Assembly (NCBI RefSeq): GCF_003688285.1 | Contig: NZ_RCNT01000006.1 | Coordinates: forward strand, 62,001-126,000 | From: Rhodophyticola porphyridii | GTDB lineage: Bacteria > Pseudomonadota > Alphaproteobacteria > Rhodobacterales > Rhodobacteraceae | DNA: 64,000 nt | Direction: 5' to 3' | Shown: piece after piece, positions 43,355-51,875 of the stretch | Layout: each line of letters begins with the position of its first letter | How positions within the stretch are numbered: position 1 is the first letter of the stretch | Program-made: the position numbers and the translations under genes | Notes under the pieces: generated by a model | What the model saw: the letters and a program-made list of their open reading frames with translations, nothing else | Database searches by the model: none | Told to the model about the DNA's origin: nothing

Positions 43355-44164
43355 GTGGCTGAAACCCGCCGTCCCGTTGCGTCTCTCTGGATCGGAGAGC
43401 GTCTCCAGTATCTTAACCAGTTGTGTCTGGCGTCTCATATCCGGCACGGCCACCCCGTCACGCTTTACTGTACCGATGACGTGAAGAACGCCCCCGAGGG
43501 GGTGGTGATCAGACCCGCAACCGAGATCATGGATATCGACATGGATGTGGTGGAGCAGACCTCGGCGTCGTTCCTGTCCAATGTGTTCCGGTACAAGATG
43601 ATCCGGGCCACCGGGGCGATCTGGATCGATTGCGACGCGTTCTGCCACAAGCCCTTTCCCGAGGACTGGGAATACATCTTTGCGGGGCACGGCATGCGCG
43701 GAGCACTGAATTGCGGCGTGGTGGGGCTGCCGCAGGAATGCGAGCTGATGGATCAGTTGCTCGACTATTACGAAAACCTGCCGGATTATCCCGCCTGGTG
43801 GAACCCGCGCCAGCGGCGGCGCATGGACAAGCAGGATCGCTCCGCGCCGCATCCGGTACGGATCTACAAGACCGAACGGACCGCCTTCGGCCCGCAGGCG
43901 TTTACACATTTCGCCAGGGTCACGGGCGACATAAAGAAGGCGATGACACCGGATGTTCTCTATCCGGTGCCGTTCCAGCTGAACGACATCTTCTATGACC
44001 CCCATGGCCTGGTGGAAGGGCATTTCAGCGATCAAACCGTGTCGGTTCATCTCTATACCAACGGGACAAAACCGTGGTGGCGCAAGAACCCTCCCCTGGA
44101 AAACTCCTATGCCTGGCGGATGTGCCGGGAGGTGGGCATCCGTCCAGAGGATGCGCTGGAGTAA
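43355..44164 (+). CDS. DXD-motif sugar transferase (GT32/capsular type)
   Basis: A 269-residue cytoplasmic or membrane-associated glycosyltransferase. The core SFLSNVFRYKMIRATGAIWIDCDAFCHKPF contains the metal-binding Asp-Cys-Asp, typical of the Gly_transf_sug group used in capsule and lipopolysaccharide synthesis. Its first residues (VASLWIGERLQYLNQLCLASHIRHGHPVTLYCTDD) match the family's opening strand and helix. Length is usual. The start at 43355 is read as a non-ATG codon in a weak context; the first ATG further on would lose this strand. It ends in a TAATG overlap with the next gene. Confidence 0.82.
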   Translation: MAETRRPVASLWIGERLQYLNQLCLASHIRHGHPVTLYCTDDVKNAPEGVVIRPATEIMDIDMDVVEQTSASFLSNVFRYKMIRATGAIWIDCDAFCHKPFPEDWEYIFAGHGMRGALNCGVVGLPQECELMDQLLDYYENLPDYPAWWNPRQRRRMDKQDRSAPHPVRIYKTERTAFGPQAFTHFARVTGDIKKAMTPDVLYPVPFQLNDIFYDPHGLVEGHFSDQTVSVHLYTNGTKPWWRKNPPLENSYAWRMCREVGIRPEDALE

Positions 44165-45300
44165 TGCAGGACGCCGCCCCGCCAAAGCTCAACTTCGACC
44201 CCGACGAACCGATCGACTGGACGCCCGAATGGTACTGTGATGTGACAATGGTGCCCTGGGCGGAGAACGAGCCCGGCGGCTACAAGCGCGCGGCGGGTGT
44301 GTTTGACAGCTCGGGCGCCCATATCGCGGCCAGCCATGCCTGGCGCTATGCCAGCGAACCGATGACGATCGTGCCCGATTATGACGGGGCCGGATCCGAA
44401 CAACGGCTGGCCGGGCGGTGGCTTTTCGGCGGTGTCTTCTATCCGCATTTCGGGCATTTTCTGGCTGAAACCACCAGCCGGCTTTGGGCCATCGACCGGA
44501 TTGGGGCGATTGACGGCATCGTGTTTTACCCGAAAAAGCGGCTGACTCATGAGTTCAGGCTGATGCGCCAGCATGTGCCGTTCTTTGCAAGGCTGGGTCT
44601 TGGCGATCTGTCGCTGCGGGCGGTGCAGGTTCCGGTCCGGATCGACGAGATCGTATTCCCCGAGCCCGCTTTCGGCATCGGCGAGATGATCGCCGGGCGG
44701 CCTGAATACCGCCGCTTCATGCGCGACCGTCTTGGGCAGGATATCGCGCCCGACGGGGCGGAGGATATCTATATCTCCCGCTCGGGCCTGTTCTCGCGCC
44801 GGGGCCGGGTGCTGATGGAGACCCGGATCGAGCATCTCATGGCGGCCGCGGGGTATCGCGTCTACCATCCGCAGGATCACGGGATCGACGCACAGATCGC
44901 GCAATACAAGGCCGCGCGGCGGATCGTGGCGCCCGATGGCTCCGCCCTTCATCTGGCCGCGATGGTGGTGGATCGGGCGACGCGCGTCGGCATCATCAAT
45001 CGCGGCCCGTCGATGAATATCGAGGATTACCTGCTGCAATTCCGCCGTTTCGCCGGGATCGAACCTGTCCGTGTGGAAGCCATTAAAGGGTGCTGGGTTC
45101 CCTCGGGCGGGCGCTTCGTGAAACGCGAGGCGCAGGCCCATGTCGATTTCCCGACGGTCGGCGCGGCATTGGCCAATGCGGATTTCATTCCTGACGACAG
45201 TGCCTGGACGGATCCGCCGCAGGAGGAGCTTGACGCACATGTCGACGCCCTGGCGCAGGCCCTTGGCGCGCCACTTTCATATCTGGACCTGACAAAATGA
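44164..45300 (+). CDS. GT61-like glycosyltransferase
   Basis: A 378-residue protein of the GT61/DUF563 type, which in bacteria occurs in exopolysaccharide and lipopolysaccharide clusters. Visible features are the acceptor-side FYPHFGHFLAETTSRLWAID, YISRSGLFSRRGR and, toward the end, APDGSALHLAAMV, which are the conserved blocks of this family. The ATG at 44164 shares its first base with the preceding stop (TAATG), giving tight coupling. There is no signal peptide, so it acts on a cytoplasmic-side acceptor. Its sugar donor and acceptor cannot be told. Confidence 0.85.
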   Translation: MQDAAPPKLNFDPDEPIDWTPEWYCDVTMVPWAENEPGGYKRAAGVFDSSGAHIAASHAWRYASEPMTIVPDYDGAGSEQRLAGRWLFGGVFYPHFGHFLAETTSRLWAIDRIGAIDGIVFYPKKRLTHEFRLMRQHVPFFARLGLGDLSLRAVQVPVRIDEIVFPEPAFGIGEMIAGRPEYRRFMRDRLGQDIAPDGAEDIYISRSGLFSRRGRVLMETRIEHLMAAAGYRVYHPQDHGIDAQIAQYKAARRIVAPDGSALHLAAMVVDRATRVGIINRGPSMNIEDYLLQFRRFAGIEPVRVEAIKGCWVPSGGRFVKREAQAHVDFPTVGAALANADFIPDDSAWTDPPQEELDAHVDALAQALGAPLSYLDLTK

Positions 45301-45334
45301 GACCTGTTTCAGCCCGCGTGGGACGGCGTGTTTC

Positions 45335-46348
45335 ATGCTGAACAATGAACCCGCGCTTATCGTGGCCGCGATGAAGAACGAGGGCCCCTACATCCTGGAA
45401 TGGGTCCCCCATCACATTGCCGTCGGCTTCGGCAGCTTCATCGTCATCACCAATGACTGCGACGACCTGACCGACCGGATCCTTGACCGGATGGAGCGGC
45501 TGATCCCGCTGAAACACGTGCCGAACCCGAAAGCGCTGTTCAGTGACCGGTCGAACTGGCATGTGATGGCCCACCGCTATGCCTCGCTGTTCAACCTCTA
45601 CAAGGATGCGGGCTGGATCTACTTCAAGGATCCGGACGAGTTTCTGATGATCTGGGCGGGCGGCGGCCATCTGGATGATTTCTATGAGGAAACCGTCGGG
45701 TTTGATGTGGTCTCCTTTACCTCGATGCCGTTCGGTTCGGGCGGCGTGGTTGATATCGTCGATGAACCCGTGGTCTCGCAGTTCACCACGCAATCGAAGG
45801 ATTACGATGCCCTGCGCGCGGCCGGGCGCCAGCCGACGAATGCCGTCAAGACGATGTTTCACAACAAGGTAAAATTCAGCGTGCGGCGCAATCATCGCCC
45901 CCGGCGTTCAGATTTCTCCACCACCGGATATCGCTGGATCGACGGCAGCGGCAACGAGTTCCCGCCGGAATGGACGGACGGGAGCAGCAAAGGTGCGCTG
46001 TCGTTGACCACGGTCGATCTGGCGCAGTTCAACCATTATGCGATCCGCTCCGCCGAGGCGTATCTGGTGAAGATCGACCGGGGCGACGCTGTCGGCGCGA
46101 CGCGTCTCGATCCGGAGCGCCGCTATGCCTATTGGCGCGATTACGATGCCAGGGGCACCGTAGACACCCGCGCCGCGACGCCATCGCCCGAGGCCACGCG
46201 CCTGCGCGAGGAGTTCCTGAGCGATCCGGTGCTGGGCGCGCTGCATAGCGAGTCTGTTGCGCACCATCGGAAAAAGGCCAAGCATTTGCGCAGCCTGCCG
46301 GAATTCGCCCCCCTGCTCGAAGGGCTGGGGCTGGGCAGGGCGGGGTAG
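45335..46348 (+). CDS. GT2-like glycosyltransferase (Glyco_tranf_2_4 type)
   Basis: A 337-residue transferase of the same group as those at 36.7, 46.4 and 47.5 kb. It shows AAMKNEGPYILEWVPHHIAVGF, ITNDCDDLTD and the metal site DPDEF (Pro where paralogues have Ala), then FNHYAIRSAEAYLVKIDRGDA as the counterpart of the paralogues' MNHYAVKS block. It is less like the fused transferase than the 47.5-kb copy is. It has no membrane segment. The gene follows GT61 by 34 bases and precedes another transferase by about 40, so it belongs to the same plus-strand block. Confidence 0.85.
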   Translation: MLNNEPALIVAAMKNEGPYILEWVPHHIAVGFGSFIVITNDCDDLTDRILDRMERLIPLKHVPNPKALFSDRSNWHVMAHRYASLFNLYKDAGWIYFKDPDEFLMIWAGGGHLDDFYEETVGFDVVSFTSMPFGSGGVVDIVDEPVVSQFTTQSKDYDALRAAGRQPTNAVKTMFHNKVKFSVRRNHRPRRSDFSTTGYRWIDGSGNEFPPEWTDGSSKGALSLTTVDLAQFNHYAIRSAEAYLVKIDRGDAVGATRLDPERRYAYWRDYDARGTVDTRAATPSPEATRLREEFLSDPVLGALHSESVAHHRKKAKHLRSLPEFAPLLEGLGLGRAG

Positions 46349-46389
46349 GGGATGCCGGTGCGCACCCATTTCCCTTGTGCTCCGGCGCC

Positions 46390-47274
46390 ATGACCGGGGC
46401 GTTCACTGTCGCCGCGATCATGCGGGAGCCCCTGCCGGTTCTGACCCGGTTCCTGAACTGGTATCTGGCGCAGGGGGCAGGGCGGATGATCCTGTTTCTG
46501 GATGATCCGGACGACCCGGCGCTGCCTTATCTGCGGGCCATCCCCGGGGTCGATGCGCGCCCCTGCGACGCGGCGTTCTGGGCCCGGCTGGGGCTGACCC
46601 CTGAGGTGCGGTTCACCCGTCGCCAGAACGCGGCCCTGACCTCGGCCTATCACGAGACCCGGGAGGGCTGGTTTCTGAACGTGGATGCCGATGAGTTGAT
46701 GCGGTTCGAGGGGCGGACCATCGCGGAGGCGTTGGCGAGCTGGCCCGACGACATGCAGACCGCGCGTATTCTGTCCGCCGAGCAGGTTTTTCTTGCCGAC
46801 GGGACGGAGGCGTTCCGGCTGCCGCTGCCACGGCCCGTGATCAACGAGATTTACGGTGCGCATGCGGATCTGTTCCGCAGCCACTTCGGGCTGATCGGAC
46901 ATTCCGAGGGCAAATCCTTCTACCGGGCGGGACTGCCGGGGATCCGTCTGCGCCAGCACTGGGCCCATGACAGCGATGGGACGCGGATCCATGGTGAGAT
47001 GCTGCGCCATGAGGACGGCGCGCATCTGCTGCATTTCGCGGCGCCGGATTACGATACGTGGCGCAGGAAGCTGGATTGGCGGCGGGGGTCGCACGGGTTT
47101 ACCGACCCGATGAAGAACGCGCTGGAGCGCATCTCCGACAGCCAGACGGAGCGGGAGGAGGGATATCGCGCACTTTACCGGGCCATTCATACGCTGACCC
47201 CCGAGCAGGAGGCGCAGCTTGACGCGAAGGGCGGCCTGCTCCGGCTTGGCGATGAAATCCCCCCGCTCAAGTGA
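46390..47274 (+). CDS. GT2-like glycosyltransferase, diverged member
   Basis: A 294-residue transferase with the same plan but more diverged. It opens FTVAAIMREPLPVLTRFLNWYLAQGAGRMILFLDDPDDP and has the metal motif NVDADELMRF near residue 101, then a FRSHFGLIGHSEGKSF segment. The NHYAVKS block of the other copies is replaced by LLHFAAPDYDTWRRKLDWRRG, a feature of related transferases. The ATG at 46390 has no strong ribosome-binding site; a TTG at 46375 is also in frame. It is the third of four such proteins in this cluster. Confidence 0.8.
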   Translation: MTGAFTVAAIMREPLPVLTRFLNWYLAQGAGRMILFLDDPDDPALPYLRAIPGVDARPCDAAFWARLGLTPEVRFTRRQNAALTSAYHETREGWFLNVDADELMRFEGRTIAEALASWPDDMQTARILSAEQVFLADGTEAFRLPLPRPVINEIYGAHADLFRSHFGLIGHSEGKSFYRAGLPGIRLRQHWAHDSDGTRIHGEMLRHEDGAHLLHFAAPDYDTWRRKLDWRRGSHGFTDPMKNALERISDSQTEREEGYRALYRAIHTLTPEQEAQLDAKGGLLRLGDEIPPLK

Positions 47275-47524
47275 GACAGGGCTGTCCAGGTCGGCGCATC
47301 TGCGAAGCCGATGGCGGGCGGCCGCATCCGGGCCTTGGCCGGTTGAGGCGGCACCATGCCGAGCGGCCCCGCACCGGCCCGGATGAGGGAACCCGGCGGC
47401 GCGATCCGCAAATGCACCGCAGAGGACTGGACGTATTCAGCATCGCGCCCGCCGCGCCCGCGCGTTAGGCTCGGCACGGATCGGATACCGCCCGCCGGGG
47501 CGCACACGCAGGAACAAGGACGAC

Positions 47525-48721
47525 ATGACCGGGCACCGCCGCACCATTCTGACGATGATGAAGGACGAGGCCGCCGATCTCCTTGAATGGGTCGCTTATC
47601 ACCGCCTGATCGGCTTCGAAGGCATCTGCGTCTACACCAATGACTGCACCGATGGCACCGATCAGATGCTGGACCGGATGCAACAGATGGGCCTTGTGCG
47701 GCATTTCAGGAATGTCGTGCCCGACGGCAAGAAGCCCCAGCCCCACGCCCTGACCCTTGGCCAGAAAAACCCCGAGATCCGCGACAGCGACTGGCTTTTG
47801 GTGATGGATGCCGACGAGTTTCTGGTGATCAAGACCGGCGCGGGCCATCTGGACGACCTGATCGCGGCCTGTCCGCCCGACACGCAGGCGATTGCGGCCA
47901 CCTGGCGGATCATGGGCTCGAACGGACTTGTCGACTGGAACCCGGGGTTGGTAACCGCCAGCTATACCCGGTCCGCTCCCGACGGGTTTCGCAAGGGCTG
48001 GGGCGTGAAGACCCTGTTTCGGCCGTTTCCGCATCTGAAGCTGGGCATTCATCGCCCCACGGTTCAGCAGGCCCGGAAAGACCCCGCGCGGATGCAGGCG
48101 CTTCTGGATCAGGTCTGGATCAACGGCTCCGGTCGCCCGCTTCCGCCAAGCTTCAAACGCGCGGCCTGGCGGTCTTCGGCGGCTTCGGTCGGGCGCGAGC
48201 TTGTCGAAATACATCACTACGCGGTCAAAAGTGCCGAATCCTTTCTGCTCCGCGGAATGCGGGGAAATGTGAACAACAAGGTCGGCAAGTATGACGCGAC
48301 CTATTTTGCGATCTTCGACCGTAACGAGGAACCTTGCGATAGGCTTTTGCAGCATCGCTCGGCGATAGAGGGTGAGATTTCGGCCTGGCTGGAGGATGAA
48401 ACCTTGCGAACCCTCTACCGGACAGGGCTTGCCATACATGCCGAGCGCATTGCCCGGCTGCGCGGTACGCCCGATTTTCAGGCGCGCATCGCGGTGCTGA
48501 AACGCGCAGGCGCGGTCCCATACGACCAGTTGGACGACATTCTCTATGTCCAGCCGCTACCGCCGCAATCCAAGGCGCTGGTTCGCAAGATGCAGGCCAG
48601 CGGTCAGGACGACCGCACCATCGCGCGCCAGATCGCCAACTCCCTGCGGGCCCTGAACGAAAGGCGCGATGCAGAAGAGGCCGCGGAAATGGCCCAGATG
48701 GCGCGCGACGGGTCCGGGTGA
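47525..48721 (+). CDS. GT2-like glycosyltransferase, paralogue of the fused transferase
   Basis: A 398-residue transferase. MMKDEAADLLEWVAYHRLIGF, VYTNDCTDGTDQMLDRM and DADEFLVIK (about residue 97) form the core. Segments such as KGWGVKTLFRPFPHLKLGIHRP, INGSGRPLPPSF, HHYAVKSAESFLLRG, RGNVNNKVGKYDATYFA and FDRNEE align with the N-terminal part of the fused transferase at 36.7 kb. It lacks the methyltransferase-like domain and ends in a helical, charged tail. AAGGA is 6 bases upstream of the ATG. It closes the glycan block; the 250 bases before it hold no gene. Confidence 0.85.
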   Translation: MTGHRRTILTMMKDEAADLLEWVAYHRLIGFEGICVYTNDCTDGTDQMLDRMQQMGLVRHFRNVVPDGKKPQPHALTLGQKNPEIRDSDWLLVMDADEFLVIKTGAGHLDDLIAACPPDTQAIAATWRIMGSNGLVDWNPGLVTASYTRSAPDGFRKGWGVKTLFRPFPHLKLGIHRPTVQQARKDPARMQALLDQVWINGSGRPLPPSFKRAAWRSSAASVGRELVEIHHYAVKSAESFLLRGMRGNVNNKVGKYDATYFAIFDRNEEPCDRLLQHRSAIEGEISAWLEDETLRTLYRTGLAIHAERIARLRGTPDFQARIAVLKRAGAVPYDQLDDILYVQPLPPQSKALVRKMQASGQDDRTIARQIANSLRALNERRDAEEAAEMAQMARDGSG

Positions 48722-49193
48722 TCTTCGGTGCCTTCGGTGCAAGGTCCGCACCAGTCCGCCCTGCTGGAGGCGCGTTCAGGCGCGGTGTTGGGTCAGAGGT
48801 TCCATAAGGTGTGTGCGGCTGCAAACAGAATACCGGATCGACTTGCCCCACAGGTTCCCTTTGCTCGAAACGATAGCTGCTGCGAAGGCGCGGATCTGCA
48901 ACGCCGCCTTCCGAGTAATCTTTTCGTGGCAAGGGCAGCCGGAGCGGGACCGTATCGAGGATGACGTTGGCGGGCGGCTCTCGGCACCTGTCGAGAACCG
49001 CCCGCCTGTTACACGCACCGTCTCAATGCGCCCATGATACCGGCCCAAGGGTAAGCCGTTGCCATGTTTCCCACCGCAAGAAACAAGCGCAGCACCTGCA
49101 CCCGTAGGACAAGAGCCGATTCCGGTTAATGTCCGGTTAAGGCGGTCTGGAATACCTCCCAGGGGCCCCGAAAATCGCCGAAGCGGGCGGCGG
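48722..49193. other. Gap after the glycan cluster
   Basis: About 470 bases with no convincing coding frame. The only structure I see is the GC-rich hairpin listed at 48969. GC is ordinary and no promoter-like block stands out. Confidence 0.5.
48969..49006. terminator. Long GC-rich hairpin
   Basis: GGCGGGCGG-CTCTCG and CGAGAA-CCGCCCGCC pair over 15 positions with one mismatch around an 8-base loop. The following bases are TGTTA, a poor T tract. It lies 250 bases after the last transferase gene and just before the GntR gene's end on the other strand. Confidence 0.45.
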
Positions 49194-49847
49194 TTATGCC
49201 GCCAGAAGCCTCAAGCCTTGCGTGACATCGGCGCGGACCGCGATGCGGAGCCCGGGCTCGTCACCGGCCTGCAGGGCGGCAAGGATCAGCTTGTGATGGC
49301 CCGGTGCCTCGGTCTTTCCCAGACGCCCGTAGAGCGCCCGCATGGTGGGGCCCAGTTGCAGCCAGACCGTTTCCGCCAGCGCAAGCATCGCGGGGGCCTG
49401 CGCGCGCAGATAAAGGGTGCGGTGAAATTCGAGATTGCTGCGGATATAGCCGACGCCGTCGCGCCGGGCGATGGCGGTGGCGATGCCCGCATTGATCACC
49501 TCCATACGATCGATCAGCGCCATATGGGCCCGGGGCAGCGCCCGGGCGGAAAGCTCGGGTTCCAGAAGCGCGCGGATGGCCGCCAGCTCCTCGATCCGCT
49601 CATTCGACAGCTCCGGCGTGGAGACCCGCCCCGAGGCCGACAGGAACAGGGCGCCTTCGCTGACCAGCCGACGGACCGCCTCGCGCGCAGGCGTCATCGA
49701 CACACCGAACTGCCGGCCCAGCCCGCGCAGGGTCAGCGCCTGGCCCGGCATCACCTCGCCATGCATGATCTGCGTGCGAAGCGCGCGGTAAACCCGGTCG
49801 TGGGCCACGGCGGCGCCGGTTTCGGTCGGTCGGGGATTGGTCAACAT
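49194..49847 (-). CDS. GntR/FCD family transcriptional regulator
   Basis: A 217-residue regulator. The winged helix-turn-helix is seen in VYRALRTQIMHGEVMPGQALTLRGLGRQFGVSMTPAREAVRRLVSEG (about residues 18-64), and the C-terminal all-helical FCD ligand domain includes IRALLEPELSARALPRA and NLEFHRTLYLRAQAP, which carry typical metal- or ligand-contacting residues. FadR/GntR proteins of this group answer to acids made in central or sugar-acid metabolism. The start at 49847 is chosen because MLTNPRPTETG lies ahead of the first helix. It is 13 bases from the YgjP-type gene's stop on the same strand. Confidence 0.88.
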   Translation of the reverse strand: MLTNPRPTETGAAVAHDRVYRALRTQIMHGEVMPGQALTLRGLGRQFGVSMTPAREAVRRLVSEGALFLSASGRVSTPELSNERIEELAAIRALLEPELSARALPRAHMALIDRMEVINAGIATAIARRDGVGYIRSNLEFHRTLYLRAQAPAMLALAETVWLQLGPTMRALYGRLGKTEAPGHHKLILAALQAGDEPGLRIAVRADVTQGLRLLAA

Positions 49848-49860
49848 GACATCGATGTGA

Positions 49861-50586
49861 TCACAAGACCGGGCCATCGGGCAAGGGGTCGAACTGCCAC
49901 GCCAAAAGCCGCGCCCCTTCGGCTTTCAGCCAGGCCCGGGGCGCGCGATAGTCGGGGCAAAGCCGCTCGCAGACATCCCAGAAGCGCCGGGAATGGTTCA
50001 TTTCCGCAAGATGGGCGACCTCATGGGCCGCGACATAGTCAAGCACATCGGGCGGCGCCATGATCAGCCGCCATGAAAACATCAGATCGCCTTTCGAGGA
50101 GCAGCTGCCCCACCGGCTGCGCGGGTCACGCAGGGTCAGACGACCGTAGGAGCGGCCCAGTGCCGCCGCGTGAAGATCGCAGGCCGCAGCCAGACGATCC
50201 CGCGCCATGGCCTGCAACAGCGCGCGGATACGCGGGCCCACGCGCGGCCCCTGCGGAACCTGCACCCCGCCGTCAAGCAATCGCGCGGCTCGGCCACCGC
50301 CGCAGCTTATGGGCCGGTCCTCCCCGCAGATCGGGATCTTGCCGCCGATTTCCGGGCGCCGTATCGCCGGCGCGCTTGCCAGCTGCCGCCGGAGCCAGCC
50401 TTCGCGGTCCCGCAGAAAGGCCAGCGCCTCGGCCTCGGGGGCCCAGTGCGGCAGGCTGAGACTGACCCGCCCGTCGGCCCGCGATACCCTGAGCGAAAAC
50501 CGTTTGGCCCGGGCGGAGCGGCGCAGCGCGACGGTGACCGGAGGATCGCCGGGCAGAACGTGGATATCGGTGGACAGTCCGGACAT
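49861..50586 (-). CDS. YgjP-type (DUF45) metallopeptidase
   Basis: A 241-residue soluble protein with a zinc-binding HEVAHLAEMNHSRRFW motif near the C-terminus, where the second His-bearing loop and the NHS/FW are typical for YgjP/WLM-like enzymes. The N-terminal two-thirds show the family's beta-rich start (VTVALRRSARAKRFSLRVSRADGRVSLSLP) and RDPRSRWGSCSSKG, the strongly conserved block before the zinc site. The start at 50586 has TGAGG 5 bases upstream; ATG at 50598 is the alternative. It is divergent from the FYDLN gene. The physiological substrate is unknown. Confidence 0.9.
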   Translation of the reverse strand: MSGLSTDIHVLPGDPPVTVALRRSARAKRFSLRVSRADGRVSLSLPHWAPEAEALAFLRDREGWLRRQLASAPAIRRPEIGGKIPICGEDRPISCGGGRAARLLDGGVQVPQGPRVGPRIRALLQAMARDRLAAACDLHAAALGRSYGRLTLRDPRSRWGSCSSKGDLMFSWRLIMAPPDVLDYVAAHEVAHLAEMNHSRRFWDVCERLCPDYRAPRAWLKAEGARLLAWQFDPLPDGPVL

Positions 50587-50699
50587 TTTCCTCAACATGG
50601 CTGCGCGTCTCCGCGACGGGGTTGAAAGGCTTTGACACCCCTCCGACATTGTGGCAGGTGACCGCAATTCTCTCGATACCGATGATTGAAGGGGGTGTC

Positions 50700-51056
50700 A
50701 TGCCGAAAGAGGAATGGGGCGTCAAACGCGTTTGCCCGACCACGGGAAAACGCTTTTACGACCTGAACAAGGATCCGATCGTCAGCCCCTATACCGGGGA
50801 GACTGTCACGCTGGACACCGGCAAGGGCTCTCGTACGCTGGTGGCCGACAAGGCCGATAAATCCGCGACCAAGAAAGACGTGGCCGATGACGCCGACGAG
50901 GTGGTTCTCGACGACGATGCCGACCTGGTTCTGGATGACGACGCGGATGTCGATCTGGACGATGATGATGATGTTCTGGAGGATGACGACGATACGGAAA
51001 CCGTCGCTCTGGACGATCTGGCCGACGTGGCGGCCACAAATGACGACGACGACTGA
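50700..51056 (+). CDS. FYDLN acid family protein (TIGR02300)
   Basis: A 118-residue protein. The conserved N-terminal half is EWGVKRVCPTTGKRFYDLNKDP, the FYDLN signature with a Cys. The C-terminal half is an acidic low-complexity tail (long runs of Asp with Val and Leu) typical of the family. It is present across alphaproteobacteria, and its function is not known. It is a single gene with no ribosome-binding site stronger than GGGGG upstream of the ATG. tRNA-Ala follows about 100 bases later. Confidence 0.93.
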   Translation: MPKEEWGVKRVCPTTGKRFYDLNKDPIVSPYTGETVTLDTGKGSRTLVADKADKSATKKDVADDADEVVLDDDADLVLDDDADVDLDDDDDVLEDDDDTETVALDDLADVAATNDDDD

Positions 51057-51158
51057 TCGCCGTTGAAGAGACCAGCGCGGGACGGGGATTTTTCGCTTGA
51101 TCTGCCCCGCGCGACACCATAAACCGCTCGTCGTTGACGCGACAGGCGGCAACGGTTC

Positions 51159-51234
51159 GGGGCCTTAGCTCAGCTGGGAGAGCGCCTGCATGGCATGCAG
51201 GAGGTCAGCGGTTCGATCCCGCTAGGCTCCACCA
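51159..51234 (+). tRNA. tRNA-Ala, anticodon GGC
   Basis: The 76 bases fold into a complete cloverleaf. The acceptor stem GGGGCCT pairs with AGGCTCC and has the G3-U70 wobble that marks alanine tRNAs. The anticodon stem CCTGC/GCAGG encloses ATGGCAT, giving anticodon GGC. The T arm has GGTTCGATCC and the CCA end is encoded. A frame on the opposite strand reading GIEPLTSCMPCRRSPS is a known kind of false protein from tRNA DNA. Confidence 0.96.
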
Positions 51235-51875
51235 CGCACCTTTCGCTGGAAAGGTGACAACCCTCCGGACAGCAGCGTGGAGCGGCAGTCGTTTCGAAGA
51301 AACGATGAGAGCTGTCCCGGTTCGACTCCTCTGGGGTCAGGTCCACCAACCGCCCTTGGCGGCGGAAAACCTCCTGACATGCTGAAAGCCAAGGCCGTCT
51401 CCACGGTTCGAATCTGCTTTTTTGTGGCGGGCGGCAGGCGCTGCATGGACCGTTCTGCGCAGTTTTCCGCGCTCGGGACATGGCCGGTTGTCCGGATCTG
51501 CCGGGCTTGGGAGGAGCCCGTTGCGATCTTGAACGTATACGCCAGAGAACTGGCGGGGAGTTTTCCAAAACGTTTGCAAGGGTGCAGGCAGTCAGGCGGC
51601 CGTTACGTGGCAGGGACGACACTGCCGGTCGCGGCCCCAACAGGATGCCGCTCCCGACTTGCGGGTAGCTTCCGGCAATATGTGCGGACTCCAGGCGTCA
51701 CAGGGCGGCATGCCTGTCGGACAGACGACCGGTCTCTTCCGCAGGGAGCGGCTTCAGGTTGCCCGCGACGGGCGCCTTGATACTCGCGGCGCGGATGCCC
51801 CCTGCGCCTGAAGCGGCAACCAAACCGGCAGTCAGGAGCGATGGTCCTTGCCCCTCCCGTGGCCTCACAGACCGC
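51235..51875. other. Gap after tRNA-Ala with tRNA-like fragments
   Basis: About 640 bases with no convincing gene. A perfect 8-base hairpin (CACCTTTC/GAAAGGTG, 51237-51256) lies 3 bases after the tRNA. Fragments resembling tRNA 3' halves follow: CGGTTCGACTCC near 51318 ending with CCACCA at 51348, and CGGTTCGAATC near 51404. The T-stem pairing of the first fragment is poor, so neither looks like a working tRNA. They may be decayed tRNAs or leftovers of an integrated element. Confidence 0.45.

Noticed and set aside
51170..51640. Minus-strand frame containing GIEPLTSCMPCRRSPS
   Set aside because: This is the antisense reading of tRNA-Ala, a known source of false proteins.
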